Assembly (NCBI GenBank): GCA_964195405.1
Contig: CAXMPK010000076.1
Span: 1-53,774, forward strand
Direction: 5' to 3'
Length of the DNA stretch: 53,774 nucleotides
Source: CAXMPK01 sp964195405
Lineage (GTDB): Bacteria; Actinomycetota; Acidimicrobiia; Spongiisociales; ZC4RG35
Position 1 is the first letter of the stretch; each line of letters opens with the position of its first letter. The notes beneath the pieces were generated by a model. That model made no database searches. It had not been told where the DNA came from and saw nothing but the letters and a program-made list of their open reading frames with translations. A program made the position numbers and the translations under genes. Shown in pieces: positions 52,169 to 53,774 of this stretch.

Positions 52169-52196
52169 TTGATATCGAACATATGTTCGATATAGT
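52169..52196 (+). promoter_or_regulatory. SOS promoter of imuA': LexA box filling the -35/-10 spacer
   Basis: TTGATA (52169-52174) and TATAGT (52191-52196) are spaced by exactly 16 bases, and those 16 bases are TCGAACATATGTTCGA, a perfect actinobacterial LexA site. The palindrome extends to 22 bp (52172-52193). LexA bound here would exclude RNA polymerase. Transcription would start near 52200-52203, so the imuA' mRNA is probably leaderless. Confidence 0.9.
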
Positions 52197-52199
52197 GGA

Positions 52200-52871
52200 A
52201 TGCCCGATAGGAGCAACATCACTGCGAAGACACCAGCGGGTATCGCAGCATCACTTCTCAACCCTCATACGAGAGAAGATGGGTATCTGCATCTCCAACC
52301 TGGCAGGGTCACCGAGTTGGTTGGTGTTCCCGGTACCGGGTTGACCAGACTTGGTCTCAAGCTGCTCGCTGAACCCTCACGAGTTGCCCCGGTTGTTGCT
52401 CTGGACACAAGAGGGTGGATTTCACCCGAGGCTGCGTGGGAGACAGGTGTTCTTCCTGAACGTCTGATCGTCGTCCGTTGTGACGATCCCATCCTTTGGC
52501 CCAAGGTCACATCGGCATTGTTTGAGGGAGTGCAGGCCATCTATGTCGAGGTGCCGGCCCAAATCAAGGATCAGGATCTGCGTCGACTTGGTGCCCTGGC
52601 AAGGGCGAGAAGAGTGGCAGTGGCAATGAGGTCAATGGGCAACGGCCTGCCGTCAGGTATCGCCCATCTCCGGCTGAGGGCGCTCGGTGTCACCTGGGAG
52701 GGGGTCGATCGGGGTCATGGAAAGTTGAAGAAGCGACGCTTGATGTTGGAGGCGTCCGGGAAAGGTGTAGCCGGGGTGACCCGGCGCTTCGAGGTGGAGG
52801 ATGAAGGTACGGACGTTATGCGTGTGGTTTCCGATGTGGTCGTTGACCAGACCAGACGCGCCTTCGGGTAA
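52200..52871 (+). CDS. imuA': ImuA' (RecA-like SOS mutagenesis accessory protein)
   Basis: A 223-residue RecA-fold protein that in mycobacteria links ImuB and DnaE2 in the SOS mutasome. ATG 52200 (MPDRSNITAKTPAGIAASLL) lies just after the SOS promoter with no ribosome site, so initiation is probably leaderless. The P-loop region is ELVGVPGTGLTRLGL: the Gly pattern is kept but the Lys of Walker A is missing, so ATP binding is doubtful. A Walker B-like strand (VQAIYVEVPA) follows. It is followed by imuB with a 71-base overlap. Confidence 0.85.
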   Translation: MPDRSNITAKTPAGIAASLLNPHTREDGYLHLQPGRVTELVGVPGTGLTRLGLKLLAEPSRVAPVVALDTRGWISPEAAWETGVLPERLIVVRCDDPILWPKVTSALFEGVQAIYVEVPAQIKDQDLRRLGALARARRVAVAMRSMGNGLPSGIAHLRLRALGVTWEGVDRGHGKLKKRRLMLEASGKGVAGVTRRFEVEDEGTDVMRVVSDVVVDQTRRAFG

Positions 52872-53774
52872 ACCGCTGCTGATTGTCGACAATCGGGTAA
52901 CCGGCGCAACTGAAGAGGTGCTGGACGCTGGGGTGCGTCTGGGGATGCAACGTCGGGAAGCCGAGGCTCTGGCGCCATTTGCCACTGTCATGGTGCGTGA
53001 TATCGGTGACGAGACCCGACGCTTCGAACCGGTTGTCACAGCCGTCGAAGATCTCGTCCCTCGTGTGGAAGTCGTTTCACCAGGTCTTTTGTTCGTGCCG
53101 GTGGCGGGGGCGGTCCGTTTCTACGATGGCGAGGAGCCACTGGCGGCCAGAGTGATCAAAGAACTCGACGCCCTGACCGGTGCCCGTCGTGGTGGCCAGC
53201 TCTTTGTTGGTATCGCCGATGGCCCATTTGCCGCCCGCTGGGCAGCGGCAACCGCCCAGATAGGTGAGCCCAATGTGGTCAGGGACACCATCTCTTTTCT
53301 CTCCGGGCTCGACCTGGGGACATTGAGGGAGTCGATGGGTGGTGAGGAGATGATTGACACCTTTCGGTGGCTGGGAATATCCACCTTGGGTGATTTGGCC
53401 CATTTGCCACGCGAAACCTTGGCCTCGCGGTTTGGGAATCCAGGGGTTTTGGCGCACCGTCTCGCCAGCGGCGAAGACGGAAACGTCGACCCACGTGAAA
53501 TCCCAGTTGAACTTGGCGTGGAAATGGAGTTCGAAGACCCTCTCGAGAGTCTCGATGCTGTGGCGTTTGCAGGGCGCAATTTGGCGGATCGATTGTTGAG
53601 AGGTCTTCGTGCGGCTGCGGTCGCTCCCCACACAGTCACCATCACGGCCGTTGCGGATCGAGGCCCTCCGAGAGAGCGGGTGTGGAGGTCGGCAGACCCA
53701 TTCACAGAGAAGGCACTGTCGGATCGGGTTTGGTGGCAGTTGCGGGCATGGGTGGAGACCGCCGGAGTTCCCGG
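52801..53774 (+). CDS. imuB: ImuB, Y-family polymerase-like SOS mutasome protein (partial, 3' end outside window)
   Basis: The frame is open to the window edge (324 codons). ATG 52801 (MKVRTLCVWFPMWSLTRPDA) lies behind GAGGTGGAGG. It reads like a Y-family polymerase: LLIVDNRVTGATEEVLDAGV, GMQRREAEALAPFAT, the palm and helix-hairpin part TFRWLGISTLGDLAHLPRET, and LASRFGNPGVLAHRLASGED. The N-terminal active-site strand has WFPMW where active enzymes have the metal-binding DxD, so it should be catalytically dead, as known for ImuB, and act as a clamp-binding hub. The next gene is expected to be dnaE2. Confidence 0.93.
   Translation, partial: MKVRTLCVWFPMWSLTRPDAPSGKPLLIVDNRVTGATEEVLDAGVRLGMQRREAEALAPFATVMVRDIGDETRRFEPVVTAVEDLVPRVEVVSPGLLFVPVAGAVRFYDGEEPLAARVIKELDALTGARRGGQLFVGIADGPFAARWAAATAQIGEPNVVRDTISFLSGLDLGTLRESMGGEEMIDTFRWLGISTLGDLAHLPRETLASRFGNPGVLAHRLASGEDGNVDPREIPVELGVEMEFEDPLESLDAVAFAGRNLADRLLRGLRAAAVAPHTVTITAVADRGPPRERVWRSADPFTEKALSDRVWWQLRAWVETAGVP

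Noticed and set aside
52067..52261. Minus-strand frame of 64 codons upstream of the glycosyltransferase
   Set aside because: It covers the SOS promoter and the reverse of imuA', has no family resemblance, and ends at the TAG that truncates the GT2 frame.

Overview
The window looks like a chromosomal segment of an actinobacterium, most likely of the Acidimicrobiia type. The evidence is the actinobacterial marker gene DUF2469 next to lepB and yraN, the order dxr-rseP-ispG-proS, an Actinobacteria-type LexA box in front of a DUF222/HNH (13E12-type) gene and an imuA'-imuB pair, a WhiG-like sigma factor, and the cysteine-containing SLH-like repeat that is common in secreted Acidimicrobiia proteins. 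GTG and TTG starts are frequent, and many genes overlap by 4 bases (ATGA or GTGA). No tRNA, rRNA, CRISPR array or insertion sequence was recognised. The species cannot be named from the sequence alone.

Layout. (1) 1-6312, minus strand: a complete form I aerobic CO dehydrogenase cluster in the order coxD-coxE-coxM-coxS-coxL-xdhC/coxF, with the last gene cut by the window edge. CoxL carries the diagnostic AYRCSFR active-site loop. (2) 6420-8943: ffh-rpsP-khpA-rimM, a translation and secretion operon. (3) 8924-14333: an accessory stretch with two lipoproteins (one with a probable Gmad2 domain, one with two DUF6174-like domains), a thiolase, a decayed aminoglycoside-phosphotransferase-like pseudogene and an SOS-controlled DUF222/HNH gene. 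(4) 14372-16835: trmD-rplS-lepB-DUF2469-yraN; the rnhB that often sits here is missing. (5) 16870-21605: an inserted block between yraN and comM holding an ABC exporter, two overlapping small genes, an enoyl-CoA hydratase, an Fcy1-type cytosine deaminase and a gamma-glutamyltransferase-like protein. (6) 21639-26722: comM-dprA-xerC-whiG, with queG facing them. (7) 26847-34287: rpsB-tsf-pyrH-frr-cdsA-dxr-rseP-ispG. (8) 34331-36988, minus strand: a sorbosone-dehydrogenase/PKD/SLH exoprotein broken by four single-base frameshifts. (9) 37299-49176: proS, then rimP-nusA-infB-ylxP-rbfA-nrnA-truB-ribF-rpsO-pnp, ending in a strong intrinsic terminator. (10) 49276-53774: a membrane protein, an Fpg/Nei-family glycosylase, a 5'-truncated glycosyltransferase and, divergent from it, the SOS mutagenesis pair imuA'-imuB running off the right edge.

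How it fits together. Most of the window is housekeeping: ribosome and tRNA maturation, signal recognition and signal peptide cleavage, isoprenoid and phospholipid precursors, RNA decay. Structured leaders precede rplS, rpsB, rimP and pnp, which suggests post-transcriptional feedback on the translation operons. The cox cluster would supply electrons from atmospheric or local CO as an energy supplement. Two LexA-controlled loci are seen. At imuA' the box exactly fills the -35/-10 spacer; at DUF222/HNH it contains the start codon, which implies a leaderless mRNA. Both pseudogenes lie in accessory gaps between conserved operons, and all the essential genes around them read cleanly.
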